Source of the DNA: Paenibacillus baekrokdamisoli
Lineage (GTDB): Bacteria > Bacillota > Bacilli > Paenibacillales > Paenibacillaceae
Length of the DNA stretch: 64,000 nucleotides
Reading direction: 5' to 3'
Assembly: GCF_003945345.1 (NCBI RefSeq)
Contig: NZ_AP019308.1
Coordinates: 806,001 to 870,000 of the forward strand
Part shown: in pieces, positions 41,584-51,038 of the stretch
Layout of the letters: the number at the start of each line of letters is the position of its first letter
Position numbering within the stretch: the first letter of the stretch is position 1
Position numbers and translations under genes: made by a program
The notes under the pieces: model-generated
Told to the model about the DNA's origin: nothing
What the model saw: the letters and a program-made list of their open reading frames with translations, nothing else
Databases searched by the model: none

Positions 41584-42165
41584 TTATGTTTGAGAAATTC
41601 GATTCTTACGGTCATGAGATGCAATACAAATCAGGTGCATAAATATACTCTTGCTACCCTTTTTGTTCGCTCGGGTGGTGAATCCAAGAAATTCGGATTC
41701 CCGTTTTCGCAGGTTGACGATTTGCGATTTTTCCGGTGAAATATCTAGTTTTAGACGGTCTTTCAGATATGATCTAACGGCGTGATACCATTTTTTGGCA
41801 GTCTTCCAATCTCGACAAAAGACTTTGAAGTCGTCCGCGTAGCGAACGATGTATCCTTCTTTGAGCCTGGTTCGTCTCTTTGCGTATAGTTCGGCGAAAA
41901 GTGCGGGCAAATTAAGGGGCGGCAGGCGTCGACGGTGAAACGATGGCAGACATTGCGAAGATGGGCGAAGACCGATTCGTCGCACAATGCCAAGAACAAC
42001 TGTTGAAGAAAAGCTATCGCCCTCAGCCCGTTCGAGGATGCAACCGCAAAGGCAATTGGGTGATCGACGTCGACATCCAAGGTTACTTCGACAACATTAA
42101 CGCCGTTACTGGCAAACATCTACCTGAACTACTTCGATCTGCTGTCCTATACTCTAGTATTTAGG
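41584..42165. pseudogene. decayed group II intron reverse transcriptase pieces
   Basis: Minus strand 41925-41584 contains YIVRYADDFKVFCRDWKTAK and LKLDISPEKSQIVNLRKRES then EFLGF, the RT catalytic YADD block and the following thumb. The preceding QG-SPLLAN-like block is scrambled by frameshifts. Plus strand 41943-42164 contains YRPQPVRG and GNWVIDVDIQGYFDNIN, the first RT catalytic Asp block. The two pieces of one enzyme lie head to head on opposite strands, so the element was broken by an inversion and deletions. Confidence 0.8.
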
Positions 42166-42276
42166 TATAAGAGTTTGAATAATAGCCCTTTTTGTGAATT
42201 AGGACCATCTTTTTGGGAAGAAAAATTCACTTCCCGAGATTATAGTTAATTTAGAAAGGGCTAACGAAGAAAATAA

Positions 42277-42292
42277 AGTAAACGCTTTACAT
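42277..42292 (+). promoter_or_regulatory. cre-like operator upstream of the ribokinase operon
   Basis: AGTAAACGCTTTACAT is close to the palindromic cre/LacI-family operator TGTAAACGCTTACA. It lies 80 bp before the ribokinase start; CcpA or a LacI-type regulator could bind. Confidence 0.45.
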
Positions 42293-42371
42293 GGTTTGAA
42301 AAAGAAAATCCATCAGTTAGGTTTTGCTGAATTTTAAAGAATTAAACATTCATATGAATTAGGGGGATGCC

Positions 42372-43292
42372 ATGAACACACTTGTAGTAGGAAGCATTAA
42401 TATGGATGTTATTAATCGCGTTCGACGATTTCCGCTTCCTGGTGAGACAGTTAAAGGTACTACAACGGGTTATTGTGCAGGAGGAAAAGGAGCCAACCAG
42501 GCTGTAGCTGCAGCGCGTGCAGGCTCCAAAGTTACTTTTATTGGAGCTGTCGGTTGTGATAGCTATTCAGATGAACTTATACGTTTATTGGGGAGTTCGG
42601 GGATTCATCATCCTTTAATTATTCAGAAAAATGGGCCGTCAGGTATCGCACATATAACCATTGATGAAAATGGTGAGAATTATATTGTCCTATCCGAAGG
42701 AGCCAATGCGTTACTTTCTCCTGGAGAAGTTAATGGATTACTAAAGCAACAACAGAATTCATTCGATGCCGTCTTGCTGCAAAATGAGATCCCGTGGGAA
42801 ACAACGCGCTATGTGATGGAGGAAGCATGCAAAAGAGGAATAAGGGTATTTTTTAATCCGGCGCCAGCTATTGATCTGCCTTCCGAGGTTTTTCCCTTAA
42901 TTGATGTAATGATTTTGAACGATACAGAATTGAAAATAATAAGCGGCATTTCGGCAACGAATGACAATGAATACAATGAAGCGTTATTCAAAATCATTGG
43001 TTTAGGAGTTAAAAATGTTGTACTGACATTAGGAAGTAAGGGGGTGTTGTTCTCTAATGGATGGAAAACAGAACATATTCCAGCTTATATAGTTGAAGCA
43101 GTTGATTCAACCGCAGCAGGTGATACGTTTATAGGTGCATTGGTAGCTGCTCAAAATAAAGGAGCTACTGACCTAGCATTAGAATCATTAAGATTTGCTT
43201 CAGCAGCTGCCGCTATCAAAGTCACTCGGTTTAGGGCTCAAGAAGATATTCCAGTGAGAGAAGAGATTATAAGGTTTTTGAATAATAGATAA
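42372..43292 (+). CDS. rbsK: ribokinase-family (PfkB) sugar kinase
   Basis: The 306-residue protein has the PfkB signature 1 region GGKGANQAVAAARAGSKVTF and signature 2 EAVDSTAAGDTFIGAL with the catalytic Asp. NPAPA and the VVLTLGSKGVL nucleotide segment fit RbsK. It would phosphorylate ribose or a related pentose. AGGGGG lies five bases before the ATG. It heads an operon with an ABC importer and, beyond a hairpin, an ADP-ribosylglycohydrolase family gene, which favours ribose from ribosylated compounds. Confidence 0.88.
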   Translation: MNTLVVGSINMDVINRVRRFPLPGETVKGTTTGYCAGGKGANQAVAAARAGSKVTFIGAVGCDSYSDELIRLLGSSGIHHPLIIQKNGPSGIAHITIDENGENYIVLSEGANALLSPGEVNGLLKQQQNSFDAVLLQNEIPWETTRYVMEEACKRGIRVFFNPAPAIDLPSEVFPLIDVMILNDTELKIISGISATNDNEYNEALFKIIGLGVKNVVLTLGSKGVLFSNGWKTEHIPAYIVEAVDSTAAGDTFIGALVAAQNKGATDLALESLRFASAAAAIKVTRFRAQEDIPVREEIIRFLNNR

Positions 43293-43312
43293 CAACCAAA
43301 GAAGGGATCTAC

Positions 43313-44188
43313 TTGACGAACAAAAAGGGAAAGTTGGATTTTCTGTTATTCGTTTCACCTGCAATAATTGCCATTACCGTCGCGATCTATATTCCGTTTA
43401 TCATGAGTTCCCTTTATTCGTTAACGGATTGGAATGGTATAGCAGGATCACCGAAATTCATTGGTCTCCATAACTTTATTTCTATCTTTAAAGGGGATCT
43501 TGATTTCAAAAATTCATCTATCTTTACAGTCAAATATAGCGTTTTGTACATTCTACTCGTCAATCTCTTTTCACTAGCTATTGCCATTATTCTGGATAAA
43601 AATTTAAAATTCTCTAAATCATTGAGGGTTGTCTTTTTCATTCCCTATGTTTTTAGTTTAATTGTAGTTGGATTTATTTGGAAATTTATATTCTCTGGTG
43701 GATTTCAATCGTTGCACAATTTCACTCAATTGGAAGTTTTTGAATGGAGTTGGCTTGGCGAACCGAATCTGGCCTTTATATCGATTGTAATTGTATCGAT
43801 TTGGCAATCAATAGGATTCTATATCGTTCTTTATATCGCAGGGTTACAGGGAGTTCCTAAAGATTTGTTAGAAGCATCTACGATTGACGGCGCAAGTTAT
43901 ACTCAGTCCTTATTTAGAGTTACATTGCCCTTATTAGCACCAGCCATTACTACCTGTACATTTTATGCATTGATAAATTCCATAAAAGTGTTCGATGTCA
44001 TCCTTTCATTAACCCAAGGAGGACCGGGAGGGTCCACATATAGCGTGACGATGGATATTTACAGAGAGGCTTTTCAGAATAACAACTATGGTTATGGTAC
44101 TGCCAAGTCCATCATACTTTTCCTTGCGATTTTAATCATTACAGTAGTGCAATTAAAATTCTTTAAAAGTAGGGAGATCGAATCTTAA
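43313..44188 (+). CDS. sugar ABC transporter permease (UgpA/MalF-type)
   Basis: The 291-residue protein has six membrane helices; the N-terminus is DFLLFVSPAIIAITVAIYIP, the EAA loop is LLEASTIDGASYTQSLFRVT, and the late segment is LTQGGPGGSTYSV. TTG 43313 has AAGGGA five bases upstream. It ends in TAATG shared with the next permease gene. Confidence 0.9.
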   Translation: MTNKKGKLDFLLFVSPAIIAITVAIYIPFIMSSLYSLTDWNGIAGSPKFIGLHNFISIFKGDLDFKNSSIFTVKYSVLYILLVNLFSLAIAIILDKNLKFSKSLRVVFFIPYVFSLIVVGFIWKFIFSGGFQSLHNFTQLEVFEWSWLGEPNLAFISIVIVSIWQSIGFYIVLYIAGLQGVPKDLLEASTIDGASYTQSLFRVTLPLLAPAITTCTFYALINSIKVFDVILSLTQGGPGGSTYSVTMDIYREAFQNNNYGYGTAKSIILFLAILIITVVQLKFFKSREIES

Positions 44189-45018
44189 TGAAATTACCTC
44201 GAAAAAGAATGATTACATTTGAGGTGATCATGGGCTTCCTCGGACTGGTTTATATCTATCCGATATTATTGGTTATTATTAACTCCATTAAAACATCTAC
44301 GGAAGTCATGAATAATGCTGTGACACTACCGAAGTTTTTTTCAATTCATAACTACGTTTATGTCTGGAAATACATCGATTATGCCAGGTTATTTTTGAAT
44401 AACATAATCGTGACTTCAGTAGGTGTTCTAGGAATTGTATTTATTGGAGCAATAGCCGCATACAAGCTCTCAAGAACGGATACGAAATACAGTTGGTATA
44501 TCTTTATTTTCTGCATCACCCCGATGTTGATTCCCTTTCAATCAATTATGATAACAGTTTTGAAGTTAGCTAAGACCTTGCACTTAACTAATAGCGTAAT
44601 AGGACTGGGAATACAATATTGGGGATTCGGTGCACCGATGGCTATCTTTATTTATCACAGCTTTGTAAAGGGTATCCCAAGGGAAATCGATGAAAGTTCA
44701 CTCATGGATGGAGCTTCGAGTTTTACTTCTTTTGTAAGAATAATTTTTCCGCTGCTTAAACCGGTAACCACCACGATAATAATCATTAATTTCATGTGGA
44801 TATGGAATGACTTTTTGTTGCCTTTGCTTATGATCAATGGATCAAATTCGACAAAAACGTTGAGTCTAGCAGCATATTCGTTTGTTGGACAATACACAAC
44901 AGATTGGCAATACACATTGACTGCAGTAGTAATGACCGTTCTGCCAGCAATCATTTTCTTTATCGCTTTGCAAAAGTATATTGTTCGAGGTGTTACTGAC
45001 GGAGCCATTAAAGGATAG
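44188..45018 (+). CDS. sugar ABC transporter permease (UgpE/MalG-type)
   Basis: The 276-residue partner permease has six helices and the EAA loop IDESSLMDGASSFTSFVRII with the C-terminal end RGVTDGAIKG. Its ATG overlaps the previous stop by one base, so the two permeases are coupled. Confidence 0.9.
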   Translation: MKLPRKRMITFEVIMGFLGLVYIYPILLVIINSIKTSTEVMNNAVTLPKFFSIHNYVYVWKYIDYARLFLNNIIVTSVGVLGIVFIGAIAAYKLSRTDTKYSWYIFIFCITPMLIPFQSIMITVLKLAKTLHLTNSVIGLGIQYWGFGAPMAIFIYHSFVKGIPREIDESSLMDGASSFTSFVRIIFPLLKPVTTTIIIINFMWIWNDFLLPLLMINGSNSTKTLSLAAYSFVGQYTTDWQYTLTAVVMTVLPAIIFFIALQKYIVRGVTDGAIKG

Positions 45019-45093
45019 ACGTCTAATTGAAATGATCAATTGCACCTAAATAAATGCGTGCGAAGAACCTACAATTAATCTAGGGGGATTACA

Positions 45094-46380
45094 ATGGTCC
45101 GGAAAAATTTAGCTATTCTTTTGGTTGCACTTATTTTAATTTTGGTTGGTTGTCAATCACATTCATCAGATTCTAACACAAATAGTTCGACAAAGAGTAA
45201 TGATACAAATTCAGAGAAACCCATTACTTTAAGGCTTTTTCTGAATTCTCCCGAGTTTACAGATGGATATAATAAATTTGTTGAAGAATATAAAAAAGTT
45301 AAACCGAATGTAACGATAGAACTTCAAGTCATTCAATCAGATTATCCAACGATATTAACAACTAAAATTGCTTCTGGTGATTTGCCAGATATATTCATGA
45401 CAACACCTGGTGCTGAAATTAAACAGTATGCCCAGTATAGTGCAGATCTCTCTGGTGAACCCCTTGCTAATGCAATGAGTGAATCAGTGAAAGCTAATGT
45501 ATCTTATGAGGGGAAAATATTAGGGGCTCCAATTGCTTCCAACCTATTTGCGCTGATTTATAATAAGGATTTGTTTAAGGCTGCTGGGATTACTAGTTTT
45601 CCTAAGACCACATCCGAATTGCAAGATGCAATTAACAAACTAAAAGCAAAGGGAATCACCCCATTTACAAGTGCATATAAGGAATGGTGGGTACAAAAAC
45701 ATATTTTTCAACATTTTGTAGACGCCGCTTCGGCTAATCCTGAGAAACTAGTTAATGACTTTATTGCAGGTAATACTACGTTTAAAGATCATCCTCTTTT
45801 ATTAAGTTATTTTGATTTTATTGATTTAACAGTAAAAGAGGGAACTCCTAAAGTTTTGGAAAAGGATTTCTCCGCACAGACAGCTGAGTTTGCGACGGGT
45901 AAGGCAGCTATCATGACAGGTCAAGGTGGATGGGCTGAGGATGCTGTTACTAAAATCAATCCAAAAATAAATATTGGCATAATGGGTTACCCCGTAAGTA
46001 ATGATGCAAATAACTCTCAAATTATTTTGGGTTCGGGTGCAGTCTTAAGGATAAATAAATCTTCTAAAGTTCTACAAGAGGCAAAAGATTTCGTCAACTG
46101 GCTTTATACTTCAGACTATGGACAGAACTGGTTTTCCGATTTTGCGAAAGCAATTCCTCCGATTACGGATGGTAAATATCCGAACGTTCAGATGGTTAAT
46201 GACATGCAAGAAATTCTGAAAACGGAAAAACCGGCAGATGAAGCGATTGCATACTCCTTGAACAGCTTTCATCAGAAGTTTGGAGAAATTATACAAGCGT
46301 ATATTGGCGGTCAAATTAATCGGGACCAGGCTATCGATCAAATTCAACAAGTATGGATGAAGTTGGGTGCTGTAAAGTAA
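45094..46380 (+). CDS. sugar ABC transporter binding lipoprotein
   Basis: The 428-residue protein has a signal peptide with lipobox LILVGCQ and a family 1 binding protein fold (TTKIASGDLPDIFMTTPGAE, FKAAGITSFPKTTSELQDAI, GKAAIMTGQGGWAEDAV). AGGGGG stands six bases before the ATG. It is the third importer gene; as elsewhere in the window, the ATPase is not encoded here. The ligand is probably a ribosyl compound by context. Confidence 0.9.
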   Translation: MVRKNLAILLVALILILVGCQSHSSDSNTNSSTKSNDTNSEKPITLRLFLNSPEFTDGYNKFVEEYKKVKPNVTIELQVIQSDYPTILTTKIASGDLPDIFMTTPGAEIKQYAQYSADLSGEPLANAMSESVKANVSYEGKILGAPIASNLFALIYNKDLFKAAGITSFPKTTSELQDAINKLKAKGITPFTSAYKEWWVQKHIFQHFVDAASANPEKLVNDFIAGNTTFKDHPLLLSYFDFIDLTVKEGTPKVLEKDFSAQTAEFATGKAAIMTGQGGWAEDAVTKINPKINIGIMGYPVSNDANNSQIILGSGAVLRINKSSKVLQEAKDFVNWLYTSDYGQNWFSDFAKAIPPITDGKYPNVQMVNDMQEILKTEKPADEAIAYSLNSFHQKFGEIIQAYIGGQINRDQAIDQIQQVWMKLGAVK

Positions 46381-46419
46381 AGTAAAGTTGGTAATTTAGC
46401 CTCATAGAGAATGGAATAG

Positions 46420-46466
46420 AAAGGGACTGTTCGAAAGGTTCTAAACCTGCGCCAGTCCCTTTATTA
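46420..46466 (+). terminator. terminator or attenuator within the operon
   Basis: AAAGGGACTG and CAGTCCCTTT enclose a 23-base loop and are followed by ATT; the weak T run suggests partial termination, lowering expression of the next gene. Confidence 0.6.
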
Positions 46467-46520
46467 CGGAATTATCGGATAGAGTTTCATAAATAAGAAT
46501 CGCAGAAATGAGGTAATTGC

Positions 46521-47900
46521 ATGTTTCCATCGTATTCTTTTCTTCGTAATCAACTAAGACAATTACTTCAAAATAAATACGAACAAGGACATGATACCCG
46601 ATACTATAACGAAGTCGTTGAGAAGCTGCCCGATAGCTATGATGCCATGATTGAGTTTGCTAACCAATTAAACAATCTGCTGTTTCGCCAAGATTGGCCG
46701 TACCACGAGCCCAATAGGCTGGAAGACATCTGGATGGAATGCGATCAATCACGGCCTATCGGAATAATTTCTCCAATCGATTTACGAGCGAGCGCAGCCA
46801 AGATAGAGACGGGTTTCGTAGCCTCATTATGCGGGTCAATGCTTGGTAAACCTTTGGAAGTCAATCCTTCACTGAGTGAAATTCAAGATGCACTGACAAA
46901 AGCCGGTGAATGGCCGTTGCAAGATTACATTTCTGAGCGTATGCTGGATGCACTAGGACGGAGGCATTGGTCCTGGCACGAAACTGAACGCAGTCGCATC
47001 CGTGGAGTCGTGCCAGATGATGATGTGAATTATACCATCTTGGGGATGCTCGTTCTTGAACAGTTCGGTACGGACTTCACCAAGAAAAATGTAAGAGATT
47101 TATGGTTGACTCATCTTCCGATTATTAATACATGGGGTCCAGAAAGAAATATCCTGTTGAAGTCAGGTTACAGTTATTTGGAACATGATAAATCGGATTT
47201 ATCGTTAGAGGAGATAGATAGTTGGGCAGATTTTCTGACCATTCAAACTGAATATTGTGGTGCTGCCATTAGAGCGGATGCATATGGTTATGCATGCCCC
47301 GGCAACCCGTCGTTGGCTGCCGAATTGGCTTGGAGAGACGCAAGTTTTACACATAGAAGAACAGGTATCTATGCTACAATGTTCATTGCTGCCGCAATTG
47401 CTCTAGCGCATGTTCTAGATGATCGTAAAGAAATAATTCGAACAGCTCTGATGTATGTTCCCAAGCGGAGTCGTTTTTATGAAGTTGCTAAGGATTGTTT
47501 TGATACGATTATCAGTTCACAGGACTGGATGGAAGCCTATAGAGAGATCAATATTAAATACTATAAATATTGTCACTGTTTGATCTACCAGGAGATCGGA
47601 ACGTTAATGAATTCCTTTCTATTTGCTGAATCTGTCGGTGATGGCATTTGTAAACAGGTTTGTCAAGGCAATGATACCGACAGTTTTGGTGCTACGGCTG
47701 GTTCACTCTTAGGTGTCTATTTTGGGCCAGGGCATTTAGACAGTCACTGGACTGCCCCCTTTAAGGATAATATACGCACTGGGATAGCGTTATTTAATGA
47801 AAGTTCAATCTCTCAATTAGCAAAAAGAATGGGACGTCTTCCTGAAATACTTCAAATGAATCTGCAACAAATCATCCCGAGTGAATTATATACACAATGA
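46521..47900 (+). CDS. ADP-ribosylglycohydrolase family protein
   Basis: The 459-residue protein has the ARH metal-binding motifs: GSMLGKPLEVNP near 115, VPDDDVNYTILGMLVLE near 171 and GNDTDSFGATAGSLLGVYFG near 385, whose acidic residues bind the two Mg ions. It would release ADP-ribose or ribose from a ribosylated substrate such as a protein side chain or an N-glycoside. GAGGT precedes the ATG. Placement after ribokinase and an importer suggests catabolic use of imported ribosides rather than protein de-modification. Confidence 0.85.
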   Translation: MFPSYSFLRNQLRQLLQNKYEQGHDTRYYNEVVEKLPDSYDAMIEFANQLNNLLFRQDWPYHEPNRLEDIWMECDQSRPIGIISPIDLRASAAKIETGFVASLCGSMLGKPLEVNPSLSEIQDALTKAGEWPLQDYISERMLDALGRRHWSWHETERSRIRGVVPDDDVNYTILGMLVLEQFGTDFTKKNVRDLWLTHLPIINTWGPERNILLKSGYSYLEHDKSDLSLEEIDSWADFLTIQTEYCGAAIRADAYGYACPGNPSLAAELAWRDASFTHRRTGIYATMFIAAAIALAHVLDDRKEIIRTALMYVPKRSRFYEVAKDCFDTIISSQDWMEAYREINIKYYKYCHCLIYQEIGTLMNSFLFAESVGDGICKQVCQGNDTDSFGATAGSLLGVYFGPGHLDSHWTAPFKDNIRTGIALFNESSISQLAKRMGRLPEILQMNLQQIIPSELYTQ

Positions 47901-47955
47901 ATGTAACAAACGATAGAGGTTCATAACAATTGTTTTAAAAAATTCCAAATATACA

Positions 47956-47999
47956 ACCAACATAATTGTCCGCGAATGGGCACGGTTGGTTGTTTTCTT
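47956..47999 (+). terminator. terminator of the ribokinase operon
   Basis: ACAACCAAC and GTTGGTTGT with a long loop, then TTTCTTTT. Confidence 0.75.
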
Positions 48000-48144
48000 T
48001 TACACTCTCATCAGGAGCATTATTCCGCTACATGTAACATAATGTCGCTTAGGATTTACAATCCGTTAGACAATCTTTAACTATTTATTCAACTGCATTT
48101 AAATTATAATAACTTCACATACGGAGGATGAAGGGGGAATCAGT

Positions 48145-49026
48145 ATGGAAGTTTTTAACGAGTTGGAAGAAGGTATTCCTGTAGGTGTTATTAAATGGAC
48201 TCCAAGTTCATTGCTTGAAACTTTCCATTGGCATACTTCATTAGAAATAGGTTATTGTCTTTCAGGAACTGGTTGGTTTTACTTTGGAGATAAAAAATTT
48301 CGCGTCAAGCCTGGGGATGTGTTTATTGTTAACAATATGGAACGCCATATTGCACAATCTGATCCGGAGGATCCTAGTCAGTACTTGTTTGTTTTTTTTA
48401 ATAAGGAAGTAATTGAAGTTGAAGAGGAATTATTGATTCCATTTTTCTATAGCCCAAGAAAATTTAATAATCAAGTTTCTGGTGAGTTAGAAGTAGCTCG
48501 AAAAATAGGGCAGATAATTGTTTCATTGACCGAAGAAATAAAAAAGAAAAAAACAGCGTACCATGGTATGCTTCGCAGTTACATTTATCAAATTTGTGTG
48601 CTATTATCCCGACATTTCGAAAATCAGATCTCTATTGGAGAAAATAAGAAAGTGTTCTCGTTATATTACAAGCTAGGCCCTATATTGACATATCTTCATG
48701 AAAATTTTAGAGAGCCTTTGGAACTTTCTGTTCTTGCTGAGAAACTGGGGCTTAGTGTTTCACGTACCCGCCATTTGTTCCAAGAGGTAATGGGTGAAGG
48801 GTTTAAGGAATATCTACTACATTTACGAGTGAATGAGGCAAGAAAACTATTGCTGAATACAGATTTGTCAATTGTTGAAGTTTGCTACCAAAGTGGGTTT
48901 CAAAGTCACAATCCTTTTTATCATGCATTCCAAAAAATTGTTGGGATGTCTCCGGGAAGTTACAAAAATGAAGCATTAAAAATAAAGCTGCCGTCTTCTC
49001 GTGACAATTGTAGCTTCGAAATCTAG
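48145..49026 (+). CDS. AraC-family regulator with cupin sensor
   Basis: The 293-residue protein has a cupin domain with metal-like histidines (ETFHWHTSLEIGYCLSGTGW) and KPGDVFIVNNMERH, then an AraC double helix-turn-helix (LSVLAEKLGLSVSRTRHLFQ and VCYQSGFQSHNPFYHAFQKI then VGMSPGSYK). AAGGGGG precedes the ATG. It probably regulates the ribokinase operon just upstream. Confidence 0.88.
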   Translation: MEVFNELEEGIPVGVIKWTPSSLLETFHWHTSLEIGYCLSGTGWFYFGDKKFRVKPGDVFIVNNMERHIAQSDPEDPSQYLFVFFNKEVIEVEEELLIPFFYSPRKFNNQVSGELEVARKIGQIIVSLTEEIKKKKTAYHGMLRSYIYQICVLLSRHFENQISIGENKKVFSLYYKLGPILTYLHENFREPLELSVLAEKLGLSVSRTRHLFQEVMGEGFKEYLLHLRVNEARKLLLNTDLSIVEVCYQSGFQSHNPFYHAFQKIVGMSPGSYKNEALKIKLPSSRDNCSFEI

Positions 49027-49307
49027 ATGTAATCACCACACACCGGGCATTTTGCTCGGGTGGGTTGGTTTTAATTCGGTTTTCTTTTTCAATTTGATTG
49101 TATTGAAAAACTTGTTCTACTTAACTGTTACATCCAACGCATAATGTCCGCCAATTGATGACGTAAGTTGTCCTGCTGGTGACGGTCAGTCAGTAGCAAC
49201 ATTGTTACTGATTTCGGCAACGGTATCAAAGCGGCATCCATGTCTTTTCAAACATAGATGGTAGAATATTACTATTGATCGAAAAAGTAAATAGTGGTGG
49301 TGATGAA

Positions 49308-50063
49308 ATGATTGAAATTATCGATGTAAATGCCGACAATGTTGAAGAAACAGGATTTTTTTGCATGAGAAGTAAGCCGAAAACTGTTGGTTATCAACAA
49401 AAGCTTCACTGGCTTAAAGAGCGTTTCTCAGAAGGGCTAAAACTAAAAGTAATTCAAGATGGAGACCATCCCAAAGGCTTTATTGAATATGTTCCGAGTG
49501 AATACACATGGAGAACTGTGGAAGCAGAGAACTTTATAATCATTCATTGCCTTTGGATTGTCGGTCAAGGAAAAGGTAAGGGATATGGTTCGAGGTTGTT
49601 AGAGGAATGTATCAAGGAGGCTGTTGATCAAAAAAAATCAGGAATAGCAATGGTTACAAGCAAGGGAACCTGGCTTGCGGATCCATCATTTTTTACTAAC
49701 AAAGGGTTTAAAGTTGAAGACGAAGCTCCACCTGCTTTTGAACTAATAGTAAGAAAATTTGTAGATTGTCCATCGCCTCGATTCCCCAATAATTGGGTAG
49801 AAAGAGCAGAACAGTACAAATCGGGAATTACCATATTAAGGTCAGACCAATGCCCTTACAATGACAGTGCTGTTCAGACAATCTCTGAAACTGCCAAAGA
49901 GTTAGGTATTGACGTAAATGTGATTGAAATTAATAATTGCAAGGACGCTCAAGGCTCACCATCAGCCTACGGCACTTTTAATGTAATTTATAACGGTAAG
50001 CTTCTCACATACCATCCTATTACGAAACGAGAGCTTTTGAAACTTCTTCAAGAAGCAACATAA
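49308..50063 (+). CDS. yoaP: GNAT acetyltransferase with YoaP domain
   Basis: 251 residues, the same length as Bacillus YoaP. The N-terminal GNAT fold has the acetyl-CoA loop GQGKGKGYGSRLLEEC. The C-terminal thioredoxin-like YoaP domain reads ITILRSDQCPYNDSAVQTIS. ATG 49308 is chosen because GGTGGTGAT lies just before it. It stands alone with its own terminator. The acceptor substrate is unknown. Confidence 0.85.
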   Translation: MIEIIDVNADNVEETGFFCMRSKPKTVGYQQKLHWLKERFSEGLKLKVIQDGDHPKGFIEYVPSEYTWRTVEAENFIIIHCLWIVGQGKGKGYGSRLLEECIKEAVDQKKSGIAMVTSKGTWLADPSFFTNKGFKVEDEAPPAFELIVRKFVDCPSPRFPNNWVERAEQYKSGITILRSDQCPYNDSAVQTISETAKELGIDVNVIEINNCKDAQGSPSAYGTFNVIYNGKLLTYHPITKRELLKLLQEAT

Positions 50064-50081
50064 TATATGATAATTTTCAAT

Positions 50082-50110
50082 AAGCCAGCGGTTTTCCGCT
50101 GGCTTTTTAA
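50082..50110 (+). terminator. terminator of yoaP
   Basis: AAGCCAGCGG TTTT CCGCTGGCTT followed by TTTAAT, a perfect stem. Confidence 0.9.
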
Positions 50111-50156
50111 TAAAACCGACATCCCCTTACGGTTCTTTTGCCTCGAATATACGTTC

Positions 50157-50651
50157 TTACAGTCGGTAAGCTCTGTCTGCGCGATCTTCTGCTTGGCAAT
50201 AGTCAGCTTCATATGCTTCTTCGAGAGAATGAATAAGAAATCTATGATCGATCGGTGAAGACATGACAATCAAGATCGTATAGGTTCCGTACTTATCGCA
50301 CTGATTGCCAAACTCTTCGAGGGCGCGTGTGGAGTCGGTCAGTACTTTTAATAAATAACTGTGTTCTCCGCTTATTCGATGGCACTCGGCAACCTGGGGA
50401 GATGAATGGACAAAATCAAGAAATGCAAGGCAGTCTCTAGTCTGAAACAACATATAGGCTGCCGTATGCTTTCCAATTTTTTCGGGAGAGATGATGGTGC
50501 GATATTCCTCGATAATTCCTTTTTCTTCCATTCTTCTAACTCGTTCCGTTACAGCAGGTTGGGACAAACCCACGCTTTTCCCCAGCTCTGTCATTGAAAT
50601 CCTCGCTTGATTTTGTAGATAGAAGAGAATTTGTTTGTCTACATGATCCAC
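50157..50651 (-). CDS. Lrp/AsnC-family regulator
   Basis: The 164-residue protein has the N-terminal helix-turn-helix ISMTELGKSVGLSQPAVTER-VRR and a C-terminal RAM domain (VAECHRISGEHSYLLKVLTD). GTG 50651 has AAAGGAGG nine bases upstream. Its divergent neighbour is now only a relic, so its former target, often an amino acid transporter, may have been lost. Confidence 0.9.
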   Translation of the reverse strand: MDHVDKQILFYLQNQARISMTELGKSVGLSQPAVTERVRRMEEKGIIEEYRTIISPEKIGKHTAAYMLFQTRDCLAFLDFVHSSPQVAECHRISGEHSYLLKVLTDSTRALEEFGNQCDKYGTYTILIVMSSPIDHRFLIHSLEEAYEADYCQAEDRADRAYRL

Positions 50652-50824
50652 TTTGTATATCCTCCTTTAAATTTAAGGTATTTCAAATGAAATAACTTAT
50701 ATTACATTGTATAAACATCATAATTGATTGATTGTGATATGTAAAATGAATGGTTTAAATTATATAATAAGACTCACACCAATAAGGTTATCCACATATG
50801 AAAAGTTAGAGAGGATGGCTGCTT

Positions 50825-50932
50825 TTGAGCAAATATGAGTTAAATAAGGTAGGTACAGAAGCTGGTTTCAGGCTTGCTCCCGGCCGGGCACTTGATGTTA
50901 CGGTGTTCAGTCAGTTGGAGCTGGCATGGTAG
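50825..50932 (+). pseudogene. short relic divergent from the Lrp gene
   Basis: TTG 50825 encodes MSKYELNKVGTEAGFRLAPG and 15 more residues before TAG. It sits where the divergent target gene of an Lrp regulator is usually found. GAGAGGATGG precedes it. The next 100 bp show no frame. Confidence 0.3.
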
Positions 50933-51038
50933 GCAGCGCAAGCTCGGCTTCGAATATGCGTAGGCGGTGCAATGGTACGGCTCGCCGACCGCTATGGTGC
51001 TGCCCAATTACCAAATCTAAGACTGGAGGGAACTCTCA

